Assembly: GCF_037975245.1 (NCBI RefSeq)
Contig: NC_092574.1
Span: 21,167,713 to 21,231,712, forward strand
DNA: 64,000 bases
Direction: 5' to 3'
Source of the DNA: Apostichopus japonicus
Lineage: Eukaryota > Echinodermata > Holothuroidea > Aspidochirotida > Stichopodidae
Shown here: in pieces, positions 28,101 to 37,769 of the stretch
How positions within the stretch are numbered: position 1 is the stretch's first letter
Layout of the letters: every line of letters begins with the position of its first letter
The notes under the pieces: model-generated
The model's database searches: none
Told to the model about the DNA's origin: nothing
Seen by the model: the letters and a program-made list of their open reading frames with translations, nothing else
Made by a program: the position numbers and the translations under genes

Positions 28101-30632
28101 TTGGAACTCACTACTGATGACCTATAACTTTTATTTAAAAAGATGAATGCCAAGATATTCATAGGATTTTTTCAGCTGCATGCATACTTTCTTACATTCG
28201 CAAAGTCCGAAACCATTGCATCAAGGACTTTACACCTTTGAGTTTGATAAAGGCCTTGATGTGTTCACCCTTTCATTACATTTCATATCATATCATCACA
28301 TTAATTGATATTAAATAAATTTGTATACTTTTGTCGTCATTCTTTCAGCAGCTACGCAAAGCCACATCTGAAAACGTACTCCCTGGTCAGGAGCTCACAT
28401 CTAACTTTCTTCAGAGGGCCATCTCTCATCAGGAGATGCCCCCTCCCGACACCTCCACAATCTCTCGGACCACCAGACCCTCTCAGAATGATCTGTCAGA
28501 TAGCAGAAAGTTAGTCGCTACGAACACAAACTCGACCGGCCGTATCCTGAGATCTTCCGATATAAGGACCAACGCAGAAAACAAACCTCAGCCAATGCAG
28601 GTTGGTTAAAATGAAAAAGAGAAATTTAACTGTGTAGAAGGTAGCGATGTCAACTAGTATGGTATCTCCATAGTTTTTTCTGGAAATCATTATAAATAAA
28701 GGTGCACCAGTAACCCCCCCCCCCCTAAAAAAAATTTGAGATTCCAAAACCTGTGATAATAGTGTTATACTCCTTGAAAAGAGACTGCTGCAATAATATA
28801 CTCCAACTGGCCTAAGTTGACCCTTTAGAGTGACCCCGATAATATATTAATATTTGATTGGCTTAATATTCGTAATATATTAATATTCGTAATACATTAA
28901 TATTCGTAATGTATGAATCTGATCATAACAACCAAGAGCAGAAGCCGTGTGATAGCGGCCATTTATTTTAATGATATCAGATGTATTTATTATTTCATCT
29001 CCAGCCAACAAAGCCAACAGCAGAAGCCATGTGATAGCAGCGATTTATTTTAATGATATCCTATGTATTTATAATTTCATCTCCAGCCAACAAAGCCAGA
29101 CCAGAAAGCCCTGTCATTTGACATTGGCTTCTCACCCAAGCCCTCACTCCGCCGGCGATCCATGAGGCATTCCTTCGCCAGGAAGGCCCTGGGCCGGAAC
29201 AGCCCCAAGGTGAACCCCGAGGTCGCTGCGGCCAGGAAAGAGAATAAACTCAAGTCAAAGAAAGAAACCAGCAAAGTTCCCAAGATGGATCTGACGAAAG
29301 AGACGTCTCAATCGAAACTACCGACAGGGCTTCCAACGACTGCCAAGAAATCTAAAAGGGTAAGAACTACTTAAATTATCTGGAAATGTCTTTGTGTCAC
29401 TGCAGAGATACTATGTGTTACGAGGCTGTTAACGAGAAACAGCTCTTTATTTAAGATATCAATAAAACAGGTTCTATGAGGTTGCATCATATTGAATTAA
29501 AATGGACCTTACTTTTTGGTGGAGCTTTGGTGGTTGTTTGAGTTCAACAGATATCAAAATATAAAAGCTTGGTGTAAGCAGGATATCTCAGAAAGAGAAA
29601 ACTTGAATGGATCAGGCAATGGTTTTGAGGATGCCAAATAATCAAGTATTAAGACACCCAGTGTTTTGGTGAATGTCAAGAGAGGTCAAAATGTGCAAAA
29701 ATTGCAAAAAGGGTAATTCAAGAAGGGAAAGTATGATGGATCACAAACTCGTTACATGCATGCCATATTTCAAGTAATACAGATCAATATTTCAGAGTAG
29801 TTCAAAGGTCAGCAGATGCCAAATGTGCAAATATTGTATTCACAGTATCTCAATAAGGGCAAACAGGACAAGAATGTCTGGTACTCAAATGTTTCAAGAT
29901 ATTCCTTGACACTTTCATCAAACGCCAGAACATCCTCTTGCATTCTAGTCAGTGTGCCCTTCCGTTTGCCAAATACAAAGCATTACCTGGAACACCTACA
30001 AGATTTATCCTACAAATTTATGTCTTTTTATAGCCAAACAGCATTCATCCTAATGGATAAATCAACAATGGAAAATAACAACTGGTATATAATTTAAAAA
30101 AATTGAAAAAGCAATGCAACACTTGGCTAGGATTGAATTGAGTTAGCATGTTGTATTTTTCAGTAGCCACCAGTGAAACAAACTAGTGTATTTACTTAGC
30201 TCGAGCCTAGACTAATGGCTGTCTCCATTTTACAAATAGACTGAAATCTACCAAGCTTATGAAATGAATTTGTAACATTTTAAGCACTGCAAATATTTGT
30301 TTACTTTTGTTAACCGTTTTCTTTACTTTACTTGTACTTCCCCCTGGACAGTCCTTTAGACTCTAGCCTTGATGTTGTCACTTTTATTGGAAATACCAAT
30401 CTTTAAAAAAAAACAAATGTTTACTGTAATTCTCTTGTTATGAAGTATGTATTGTTTACTTCAGTGCAACAGTATACTAAAGTTTGGAGTTTCAAGTACT
30501 TTTCTAACTGCAAACTTATCCAGCATTCTCTAAGCTACATTCTCTAAGCTACATTTTCTTAGCTACATTCTCTAAGCTATTCTGAATCGCTTGTCTCAAC
30601 AGAGATCCATCGGCAAATGGCTCGGTAAATGA
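3979..30632 (+). CDS. NUMA1: NuMA (nuclear mitotic apparatus protein) orthologue, gene span, 5' end incomplete
   Basis: Eighteen exons join with consistent phases and canonical GT/AG ends into 6,038 nt, about 2,012 residues plus stop (human NuMA is about 2,115 including a roughly 200-residue hook domain missing here). Numbered from the first residue at 3979: Ser/Pro linker 1-54; coiled-coil rod about 55-1560, rich in E/K/Q/L heptads; then a non-coiled basic tail. Tail landmarks align in order with vertebrate NuMA: RTTIEITM at about 1656; EEPEFLAWEDRIQELHRRN with C-x-PHLKT-x-YP at about 1743-1771, the LGN/Pins-binding region; basic SRKRK near 1815; RKATS; and LSFDIGFSPKPS-LRRR ahead of a basic C-terminus. 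Family role: tethers dynein to spindle poles and, through LGN-Galpha, to the cell cortex, orienting and holding the spindle; in interphase it is nuclear. The hook-domain start codon was not found. The LGN motif makes NuMA far more likely than a generic myosin-like coiled coil. Confidence 0.93.
5973..6096 (+). CDS. NUMA1: NuMA exon: start of coiled-coil rod
   Basis: Acceptor CACTCAG, donor CTGG/GTAAGT. Phase 0 in, phase 1 out. Reads INLRKMHHKIRELE and on to SKRIADL, a heptad-patterned segment that begins the rod, residues about 55-95 of the recovered protein. Confidence 0.88.
7723..7840 (+). CDS. NUMA1: NuMA exon: coiled-coil rod
   Basis: Acceptor TTTGGACAG, donor AAAA/GTAAGA. Phase 1 in, phase 2 out. 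Encodes SQMRDLNNQLQGSKDLQDKL and onwards, continuous coiled coil, residues about 96-134. The join supplies a Glu codon at the 5' junction and a Lys codon at the 3' junction. Confidence 0.88.
8872..8977 (+). CDS. NUMA1: NuMA exon: coiled-coil rod
   Basis: Acceptor TCCGTGTCAG, donor TCATCG/GTAAGA. One base completes the split Lys codon, then MKMKLSELGDMKEEYSRL follows. Ends in phase 0. Residues about 135-170. Confidence 0.88.
9129..9197 (+). repeat. Short tandem repeat, CTTCATAAAAGA-type units
   Basis: About five imperfect units of 13-17 bp sharing TTCATAAA and AAAGA, inside a NuMA intron. Confidence 0.75.
9681..9903 (+). CDS. NUMA1: NuMA exon: coiled-coil rod
   Basis: Acceptor TTTCTCCTCAG, donor AAACA/GTAAAT. 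Phase 0 in, phase 1 out. Encodes LGGYQRLKGEHEEVQKSL and further heptads, residues about 171-244. A long G-rich run follows about 30 bp into the next intron. Confidence 0.9.
10694..10860 (+). CDS. NUMA1: NuMA exon: coiled-coil rod
   Basis: Acceptor TTTTGAACAG, donor TTTGAG/GTAAGG. Phase 1 in, phase 0 out. A short non-helical ASPLLGESLG stretch precedes coiled coil (ITEKRIADLEDELNELR), residues about 245-300, suggesting a break in the rod. Confidence 0.9.
10861..15177 (+). other. Long NuMA intron (4.3 kb), no gene seen inside
   Basis: The largest intron of the NuMA gene. It contains CT-rich tracts (about 11041-11095), a CT microsatellite near 11260, homopolymer runs and a small A/T palindrome near 12523. 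Open frames inside (for example 11618-11947) lack splice signals or protein-like composition. Flanking exons join in phase 0 without needing anything from it. Confidence 0.6.
15178..15309 (+). CDS. NUMA1: NuMA exon: coiled-coil rod
   Basis: Acceptor GTGTTGACAG, donor CAGAAG/GTAAGA. Exactly 44 codons, phase 0 at both ends. Encodes ASFKETKALLIKSENDCGRL and further coiled coil, residues 301-344. Because it is phase 0-0, skipping it would keep the frame. Confidence 0.88.
16803..17029 (+). CDS. NUMA1: NuMA exon: coiled-coil rod
   Basis: Acceptor TTGCTTCTTAAAG, donor AACGAGAG/GTAAAA. Phase 0 in, phase 2 out. Reads VTEFEITHDKVQNELREM and further, residues about 345-419. The split Arg codon (AG + A) is completed by the giant exon. 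Confidence 0.9.
17465..20404 (+). CDS. NUMA1: NuMA giant rod exon (2,940 bp, 980 codons)
   Basis: Acceptor TTTGTGAATCCAG, donor AAAG/GTCAGC (weak, but +5 is G and the frame joins correctly). One uninterrupted coiled-coil frame, residues about 420-1399, dominated by E, K, Q, L, R and S, with many RLEEE/KLE/QLE heptads and hardly any proline. It is phase 2-2 and an exact multiple of three, so it can be skipped without frame loss. Human NUMA1 likewise packs much of its rod into one very large exon whose skipping yields shorter isoforms (from memory). Antisense open frames here are shadows of the codon bias. Confidence 0.95.
20656..20757 (-). repeat. Dispersed repeat, copy 1 (GATCC hairpin plus GAAACGTC)
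   Basis: On the - strand it reads TTTGAAGAA, a GATCCTGCTAGGATC hairpin, then GAAACGTCAGGCCAACTTAC. A second copy on the + strand is at 39211-39318. The hairpin-GAAACGTC arrangement recalls the hammerhead-like ends of Penelope-like elements, but the CUGAUGA core is not intact. Family assignment is a guess; the repeat itself is clear. Confidence 0.65.
21239..21456 (+). CDS. NUMA1: NuMA exon: coiled-coil rod
   Basis: Acceptor CCTCATTAAG, donor CCTAC/GTAAGC. Phase 2 in, phase 1 out. Encodes YEKEIDMLKRGEQAKQKLL and more, residues about 1400-1472. The following intron begins with an ATT microsatellite and a TATATAGCGC-type dispersed-repeat sequence. Confidence 0.9.
22307..22488 (+). CDS. NUMA1: NuMA exon: coiled-coil rod
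   Basis: Acceptor GACCCTTCAG, donor ACGAAG/GTAAAT. Phase 1 in (completing an Arg codon), phase 0 out. Encodes KTMDKEKRDNNKRLEKLKQ and more, residues about 1473-1533. Confidence 0.9.
23663..23770 (+). CDS. NUMA1: NuMA exon: end of coiled-coil rod
   Basis: Acceptor TTTCTTCCCAG, donor TTGGAA/GTAAAT. Exactly 36 codons, phase 0-0. Reads IQVLVQENEGLKKQMTRLE, then a less regular stretch, marking the end of the rod near residue 1560. Confidence 0.88.
24488..24743 (+). CDS. NUMA1: NuMA exon: acidic/Ser-rich start of the tail
   Basis: Acceptor AATCCCCACAG, donor TCGAAAG/GTAGGT. Phase 0 in, phase 1 out. Encodes EDSDADISAADSLNDGTPAQ, then LDDLDISPRASLTSSQGSTKSL. Short Ser/Asp-rich repeats with SP and TP sites resemble the vertebrate NuMA region just after the rod (SLDSL-type repeats). 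Residues about 1570-1654. Confidence 0.88.
25621..25762 (+). repeat. Diverged intronic duplicate of 26309-26452
   Basis: Shares in order CACTCC/CCCCAC, TTCCTTCACA-like, AACAAAGCA, CTAGCTTAGCTT, CAAAA-ATTAT, GACCAAATT and ACAAATGGAAAG with 26309-26452. The second copy starts about 30 bp after a NuMA exon, the first lies upstream of that exon; offset about 690 bp. No degenerate exon copy is visible next to the first. Confidence 0.7.
26052..26276 (+). CDS. NUMA1: NuMA exon: conserved ITM segment of the tail
   Basis: Acceptor TTTCCCCGTAG, donor CACTG/GTAGGG. Phase 1 in, phase 1 out. Begins RTTIEITMSCTRSQVDL, aligning with the RTTQIINITM segment of the vertebrate NuMA tail, then a Ser/Thr/Pro-rich stretch and LDLPERVTKTLDELCASQ. 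Residues about 1655-1729. Confidence 0.88.
26986..27281 (+). CDS. NUMA1: NuMA exon: LGN-binding segment and nuclear-localisation-like cluster
   Basis: Acceptor CCTTTTCAG, donor GGAAAA/GTGAGT. Phase 1 in, phase 0 out. Encodes EEPEFLAWEDRIQELHRRN followed by TLCRPHLKTSYPVET, closely matching the vertebrate NuMA peptide that binds the TPR groove of LGN/Pins (EPEQLDDWNRIAELQQRN, C-x-PHLKTCYP). Further on, VVTTSGRTSRKRK aligns with the human basic nuclear-localisation stretch (TTRQQRKR). This is the strongest single piece of evidence for the gene's identity. Confidence 0.95.
27341..27499. repeat. Tandem duplication, about 79-bp unit, two copies
   Basis: Two diverged copies, both starting CCAACTTATA (27341 and 27420) and containing GAAATATAGTATT, GATGAAAACC and ATCTCAATATCTTGTT. 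In the NuMA intron after the LGN-motif exon. Confidence 0.8.
28349..28600 (+). CDS. NUMA1: NuMA exon: tail, after the basic cluster
   Basis: Acceptor TTCTTTCAG followed at once by another CAG (a NAGNAG tandem acceptor), donor ATGCAG/GTTGGT. 84 codons, phase 0-0. Begins QLRKATSENVLPGQ, where RKATS matches the vertebrate KKATS. The rest is Ser/Thr/Pro-rich and low in structure. Residues about 1829-1912. Confidence 0.85.
28937..29100 (+). repeat. 82-bp tandem duplication spanning a splice acceptor
   Basis: Copy 1 is 28937-29018, copy 2 is 29019-29100. Both contain AGCAGAAGCC, TGTGATAGC, TTTATTTTAATGATATC and TTTCATCTCCAGCCAACAAAGCC. The copy-2 acceptor (AG at 29085-29086) opens the NuMA basic-tail exon; the copy-1 acceptor is at 29003-29004. 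Confidence 0.92.
29087..29359 (+). CDS. NUMA1: NuMA exon: basic C-terminal tail
   Basis: Acceptor TTCATCTCCAG, donor AAAAGG/GTAAGA. 91 codons, phase 0-0. Encodes ALSFDIGFSPKPSLRRR, then ARKALGRNSPKVNP, aligning with the vertebrate tail (AFSILNTPKK, RR, KKALSKASP), then Lys/Ser-rich sequence. A basic tail fits microtubule, DNA or membrane contacts described for this region in the family. Its acceptor lies in the second copy of an 82-bp tandem duplication. Confidence 0.9.
30525..30580 (+). repeat. Four 14-bp tandem units before the last NuMA exon
   Basis: Unit ATTCTCTAAGCTAC repeated at 30525, 30539, 30553 (diverged) and 30567. The array ends about 20 bp before the terminal acceptor and may supply or disturb branch-point sequence. 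Confidence 0.85.
30603..30632 (+). CDS. NUMA1: NuMA terminal exon (9 codons plus stop)
   Basis: Acceptor TTGTCTCAACAG; reads RSIGKWLGK then TGA. Phase 0 in. The splice signal, frame and basic character fit, but with nine residues it rests mainly on the splice site. An AATAAA lies just downstream at 30661-30666. Confidence 0.7.
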   Translation, partial: RSIGKWLGK

Positions 30633-33600
30633 AGGATGTTAGAACGCGAGACAATCACAGAATAAACCAGCATGAGCAGAATTGTAGTAAGAGTGGAAGA
30701 GGTTAAAGGTCAAATACAGAAATAACGGAGGAGCTGAAAGAGAGATGAGAAAGCAGCAGACGATGGACTCTGGTCGACACAAAGAAAGAGAACGGAACAA
30801 ATGTTGATGTGATTTAAAAGTAAAGCATTAAAAAGAGCAAAATATTTATTCAGTTAACATCAATATTTATGAATGATGATGAATATGTATGTTTAAATAC
30901 GAGCTCTCCTAGTGATTGGTGGAGAACTCATAGCTAATTCTGGGTTCTCTTGACCACTGTTCATTGTTGACAATATTCAGTCATTTATCAACACTAGTGA
31001 CTCAGTTTCATGGTAGATCCTCTAGCTCAGGAGTGAAAAGATTTGATTCAATGAATGAAAAGTTTGACAAATAATATCAACAACATCAAACTCTAAATAC
31101 ATCAGCAGGACTCCTGACTGGGTAGGTCTAAATGAACAAAAGAGATTCTATCGATTCTATATTTGAAGAATTGACATCATAATTATCTTCAGATTGAACG
31201 TTCTCTCAGGAAGTTTTGCTCTCAAATCACTTTTGACGGGTTAAGCTATCATGTCAGTGTCATGAAAAGTTGAAAACTTGTAACAATGCATGAAATAGCT
31301 TAATAGGGGATTAAGTGCTTGATGACGAAGATTAACAGAAACACAAATGATGGTATAGTAGGTTTGTATTCAAAGTACATTTACCTCATACCATACAGTT
31401 GGAATGTCTCAATTCTGATGAAGTGTGTTTTTGTTTATCTGACTTTGCTTCCTATTAGAGTCTCAAAATCATGTTAAATATGAATAACCAAATTTTGTGG
31501 AAGGAGGACATTTTAATTTAGGGCTGAATATTTTTTTAGTAAACAGTAAAATAAATGTTCCAGTGTTGTTAGTTTGTTAATTCGTTTGTAAAGTTAAGTA
31601 AATATAAAAATAGGTTTGTAAATTAATTAGTTTTGTGTCAAAAATAAACTGATTAGAATGCATGAATTTTTTGTTTTCTAAATTTAATATATCACATAAT
31701 GATCAAGATATTTTTGTTATTACATTCAAACAAGGAGTGGGGAACAAAATGCCTTTTTTAAATATTTTTTTGATTTTGCTTCTTTTAAACTGCCATGAAG
31801 GCTTAAAAGTGACATCTTTTAGTTATTCAACGTGACAACATTTTCAACATTTCTGTTTTTCCTTTTTCGATGTTCTTGTTCATTTGTCATGTTATTTTAA
31901 AAGTTTTTTCGTTTCTGGCTTCACTGGTACTCACATTCTTTTTGGGTTACTTTGCCTCGTTTTTTTATTGAATTAAAATTCAGACTTCCTCAATGGGACT
32001 TATGAGGTCATTTCATTATGGAAGTATCTGTTTATAGGGAGAAACTTTGGCATGTTTCACGGCGTAAATGTTACATTTAGAAAAAAACATTTAACTTCAT
32101 TGGTAATTCAATGGATTGATATTAAGCAGTGTGTTGAATTGAAGACACTAATGTTTCCCTAACTCTCATAATATTGTAAATCCAAATCAACATCTAAGCT
32201 GCCATTTTGATAAGAAATCAAGAAAAAATTGAATTGTTTGAAATAGTTTAATTCATTCCTTTGATTAGGCTTAAGCATGGTCATTCACTGATGATGCGGA
32301 CAAAACAATTTAAAACTTGGTAAATTCATAATTCTCTAATTTCATTTCAAAAAATGAACCTGGAGGGGAGTTAAAAGGACTGTTCTGATGAAGTCTTGGA
32401 AAGAAACAAGTCTTGCTCTAGTATCCTTCAAAATGATGAAAAAAATTTGATTTAATTTACCGTGGCAAACTTGGCAGTGCATGAATCATCTCATATATTT
32501 TTTTTTTAATTTATTAAAGCTGATGCTTCATACTCAAGCACAAACTTTCCTAAAATGATGAGTAGTGATTACATTATGAATCTAGATGGTTATTCCATTC
32601 CTGGGTTGTGGATCAGAATGTTGCTCCACTATTACCTCCTCCATTGAAGCGCTAGTTTATTAGTTCTGTGGCCTCGCATGGGGTAGCACCCATGACACAA
32701 CTTTGCATATCCAGGCCTATTATGAGGAGTCCAAAATCACACTGCACATGCGATAAACTGTGACTGTCAATCAAAGTTAGAGATTTCAGTGTAGTTAATG
32801 TAAAACAACAGCGTTTTCCTGCGGTAGGTAAGAGTTGTTTGTATACTGTAGTAGCTGGCTATGTTCAAATTTACTTTGCTATGTACAAGACCACTCTCTG
32901 TGGCTGGTTACTACTTCCTATTACTGTAGTTAAGATGTGGAACCACAATTGAAAGTATAGTTCACACGCTGTCTGTGCTAAAACACAAATGTCGGGTCAG
33001 AATTTGGTCTAACGTTGGATGTGCTATAGGTAGTATATGTTCCCTGTGAATCATGACACTATAGTCTCCAGCAACTTCACCTGCTGTCATAAGATGAAAT
33101 AAGGACGCTATAATGTTACTTTGACAAATAAAACTTGCTGTTATGTCGTTCCTTTTCTGTTCAGTGGAAAACTTGCTCAAGTATTTTAGTTTACTTAGTG
33201 AGTTTTATTAACAGAAATAGTGAGTTTTGCAGCTGTTTTTATTTGTTCAAATCTGTTCCCTCTATAGAGTCTTATAATCGTCCCAAACCATAATTTTTTA
33301 AACAATTTTATGGCCAAAACTTGAATAATTTGGATTTTTGTAAATGTTTTGGCATGTTCAGGTGATGAGCTTATCTATAACAAATCTATGATGTCATCAT
33401 TTAAATATCTACCAATTTCTAACCTGACATTTATGTTTTAATATCAGACAATTCCAATGTTACCCTGACCAGATCTTAACTACAGTAAAGAATTATCAGG
33501 CTCCCCAGAGCTGCGACCTCCATGGCAAAGTAGAGATGTACAAGGCTTAGGGATTATAGTGTGAGACTACCTTCCCACTTTACAAGTACAACATCATTCA

Positions 33601-36600
33601 GTCTTCAATGAATCAAACTGTTAAACAGTTGATAAGGATAACATTATTTATAATTGTGATTTTAAAACTCCTGTAGGCCTAGATGATGGAGCGCTACAGT
33701 GTCTATTGATCCATGCAAGACCACAGACATCATTCCCATGAAGTAAATTATCCTACCTCAGTGGTCTGCTATCTTTCTTGCACGTAACTGAGAAAGTAAA
33801 GAACATACAAACCCACCTTGGCAGACCAGACAAACATCAAATGGGACAAAAAGTTGTTCATATATCATTTCTAGACATGCACCTGCTTGTGCAATGTCCC
33901 TTTATACATTGTTTTTCAAAAACAATACATACTTGTGAGGTGTTTGGTATGACACACTTAATTGTTGAATGTACTACATTTTTATGCATTTTTCTGTTCA
34001 TATTTAACGTTTCGTTTCATTCTTCCATACAATAATTTCATCTTGCTTTATCTCTGCATGGGACCACTTATGCGTACGGTTTATTGTAGCATTTATTACT
34101 TCTGTTAAATAAACAGAGTGGGTACCTTATATTAATAGCATAAACAAACTTTAGTTGCAACATATTGTTTTACTTGTTGTGGACTTGAAAATGCTTCAAA
34201 AAGTTTTTTTTTAAATTCTGTCAGAGCATGTTCATAGGACACTTCTTTCTAATTAATATGCACAAAACTGTAATGTTGAGTAGAAAAAGTGGTGGGCTAA
34301 CAGCCATTCTTGTTCTACACATAAAATCATTTCTCAGAATTGAGAGTTTCCAGTGTTGCATAACAATGTCAACTTATAAACACTTGATTTGTGTGTGAAG
34401 AAGAAGTTGGCAAAACTATTCTTTAGTCTGCGTTTAATTATTAAATGTTTTTTTCATCTATTGAAAATACATAAAAGTTGTGTGTTCAACCAGTTGGGAC
34501 AATTTTCCAATGCTAATACCACTCTATACTGTCCTCCCATATCATGCTTCATAGCACTCATACTGCTATTATGAACAGTTTGTAACCTTTATCTGATTCC
34601 AATGCTAATACCACTCTATACTATACTCACATATCATGCTTCAAAGCACTCACACTGACAGTATAAACAGTTTTTAAACTTCATCTATAATTAGAAACAA
34701 AACACTAATACTGTCAGTGCAAGTATTTTGGAGCAAGGGTTCAGTTTGTAAAGTACAGTTTGTCCAAAAAAAATGTGTCCCAACTGGGGGTGGCGTGTTC
34801 TACAAATGTGCTTCTTATAATGTGCCTTAAGCAGACCACCGTTTACCTTTCTATTTAATAGATCATGAATTACTTTTAACAGAATCAGGAATTATAAAGG
34901 ACCAAAGTTTAGAAGAAACCTAAGTATCCTATCTATTCCACAGTGTCATAGATGCTGAACACATGTTTGAAAAGCATTTTGTTTAAGTCATATTATTTTA
35001 ATAATAGCATTTATATGTTAAAATATGGTAAAAAAAAAGCTAATACAAACCTTCTGTTTAGTTTAATATTATATCAGAGGTATTGTTGACAATTATCCTC
35101 TACCTATTACAATTTGTGCCTTAAAAGAAATATAGATCAAAGAAAGGCAAACTGAGAGAATTTGTGATGGGATGAGGTAAAATAGGGTTGTATATAATCT
35201 GTAAATAAAAAGTGATTTGAAACTTAGATTTATCTTTAATTTAATTTACAGAAGTTTGTATTCACAAGCTGTAAATTGGGAAATATAAAAAGCTGCTTGT
35301 CATTTTAAAGTCATTGTCTTAATTCTCTTTTCTCCCATTTCCATTATGAAATTTTTAATAATTGTTTTAATAGAGTGGACAGATATTTTGCAAGCTCAGT
35401 GAAACAAGTAAAATGATTGGCTCCTTGTTTTTAACTTTATACCCTTTACACAATTATTCTTCACTCCTACACTATGCTAAAATACTGGCTAGTCTTTTAA
35501 TGTGTAGTCCAAGGCTTCTATAATATTCTGCTCACTCTCTCTGTAAATACATGACATGGTGGAGGGGGGGGGGGGGGGGTATTATACAATGCTTGCAGCA
35601 TAGAAGAGATGGTTTGACATATGTTTATTGGGATAAGGAAAGTGCTAGTTACTATGTCACAAATCTGACAATACGATGACTGCACAAATCACTGCAGCCT
35701 AGCTGTGTAGGACATTCTAATCGATTTTTGTGTTCCATTTGTCACAATAGCCTCTGGTGGTCAGCTCTTGTTCCATAGTGACAAAACATCCACCCCTCCC
35801 CCATAAAAAGGGGGTTCACTCACAGCAACCTTATTTAGAGTGGAAGGTGAAGACACCTATTACTGATGAATGAACTTTCAAGAACCGATAAACCAAAACT
35901 AGAAATAACCAATTTCCCTGCAGATTTAAGTGATAACTGTATCACATTAGCAATTTTGAACAGTGAAGATATTCTGGTTCCTGGAGTGGGTTTGAACTTG
36001 GTAACCAGAATGGTAGGAGGGAAGTTGATGGGGTGGAGAGCAGAAACCACTGTAAATCCATTTGGGCAGTTCTAAGAGAATATTCCTAATTAACTCTATG
36101 CAAACAAAACATTTGCTAAAGACATAAAAAAAAGTCAACAGAAAGGTATTAAAAATGCATTTAATGTTAGTTGTATTTGTGAAAAAAAATTTACAAAAGT
36201 TTGAAATAATGATAATTTGATTGAACCAAACGATACTTTGAAAGGAGGATGTCAGAAACATAGCATGATGGGTACAACACTGGTACAAGAAACTGACGAG
36301 ATGTCATGTATAGTTCTGATGAATCAACCTTTTATCAATATTTTATCTCAAAATATTGACATTTTACTGATGCATTGTAAATGCTGTACATTGCCCCTGA
36401 CATTTAAAGGAGTTTTTTTTACATTTATGTCAACCAGTCAACTGATCATTCACCAAAATAACATTTCCGTTTAAATATCTAAGACACCCATCCCTCTAGT
36501 TTTCCACCAAATGAATATTAATGAGCATGAGAATGTTAACGAATCAAATCGATTATCAATAGTTGTTTGCCCAGACCCTTATTCAATATTAGTATTACTA

Positions 36601-36957
36601 ATAACAAAAGCAAATTTGGAAAGGTTTTCCAAATTTTCAACACCTGCTTCAATATTTTATTTTACATTGTTTTTGATTATTCAAAGCTAATGGACATCAA
36701 TTTCTAGGAATTTTGATACCACACTGCCTTCTAAAAAAATCAATCCAAAATCTGGTGTTACATGAATGACTGAATAACAATGTACTATGATAACCCTCCT
36801 TAGGGTATTCCAGCTAAATTAAATTCATGCCTCTCAAAAAAAAACTGCTGTAACTGAATGTGTACTGGGATACATCTTCGTTCTTACAGTGAATACCCCT
36901 TAGGATCACAACACAAATATGATTTTATAATTGGATTTGTTTTTCATATACTCCTAG
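30633..36957. other. Intergenic sequence between convergent genes
   Basis: AT-rich sequence. The first part is probably NuMA 3' UTR (AATAAA at 30661, with other AATAAA-type signals further on), but transcript ends cannot be fixed. A 92-bp tandem duplication lies at 34505-34688 and a long poly-G run near 35565-35578. No open frame here had convincing splice flanks. Confidence 0.55.
34505..34688. repeat. Tandem duplication, 92-bp unit, two copies
   Basis: Both copies start CCAATGCTAATACCACTC (34507 and 34599) and continue ATATCATGCTTCA, AGCACTCA and ACAGTTT. About 85 percent alike by eye. Confidence 0.85.
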
Positions 36958-37106
36958 GAATAGCGTAATATCAGGATCGCATGTGGATTTCAACGCAAGA
37001 TTTGAATCACAATTTGACTTGACAGATAGTAATGTTTTTCTTAGATCAAGCAAGGATTCAATGTTTAGTCCAGCATGGTTTACCATAGGTCCATATTCAG
37101 TATCAA
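36958..37106 (+). CDS. Candidate internal exon of an unrecognised gene
   Basis: Strong splice flanks: a T-rich tract ending TATACTCCTAG and donor TATCAA/GTAAGT. Entered in phase 2 it is open throughout and encodes 49 residues, including SHVDFNARFESQFDLTDSN and FSPAWFTIGPYSVSS; it leaves in phase 1. I do not recognise the family and found no upstream partner. The opposite strand is also open over the same stretch, so the coding strand is not secure. Confidence 0.35.
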
Positions 37107-37427
37107 GTAAGTGTTCAACTGTCTCTATAAGATTACCTGTATATACAGTACATCTAATCCCCACCCCCCCCCCCCCAAAGAAAGTAAAATGACATCTTCA
37201 AATGACTCCTGACATTTTGAGGAAAATTTATAGATTTTCATGACAAGACCGACCTATGCACAAACCCTTTCTAATAGTCATGAATTATTCGGAAATTCAG
37301 AGAGAGAGACTTGACGTCAAAAATGTTTTAAGACTTCAGAATAAATCCATGTGAGCTGTTTATTTCTTCTTTTTTTTGTGACTGGAGTTTATATCACTAA
37401 TATCTAAGATAACATTTGACATTTCAG

Positions 37428-37447
37428 GCAAAAGTCCTGTCTCGTAA
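37428..37447 (+). CDS. Candidate terminal exon following 36958-37106
   Basis: Acceptor TTGACATTTCAG; in the phase left by 36958-37106 it completes a Ser codon and reads KSPVS, then TAA. Very short, so supported only by splice signal and phase. Confidence 0.25.
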
Positions 37448-37769
37448 GCCCTGTATATCACTTCTCCTTCTTTCCAGGAAGTTCATGATAAGACTTCAAT
37501 CTATGACAGTACGTAAAGAAGTGAAAAAACCATCAACTTTAGCTATTTTTGTCTTTTTAAAGTACTTTAAATCACAAGGTATCCTTTCGTGTATGAAATA
37601 ATTCCTCAGAGTCATTTGGAGCAAAATCTTTCCTTAAGACTGATAACTGCTGAGAAAGGAGCTCAGAAAAATAACCTGCAGGGTTGATTTATCGTCCAAC
37701 CGGTAAATATCTGAGAGACAGATTCTGGTTCATAGAGGAGATGCCTGACTTGACACGAAGACGATAAGC

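Noticed and set aside
36925-37164. - strand frame of 79 codons opposite the candidate exon at 36958-37106
   Set aside because: Protein-like, but its splice signals are weaker than those on the + strand; kept only as the alternative for that locus.
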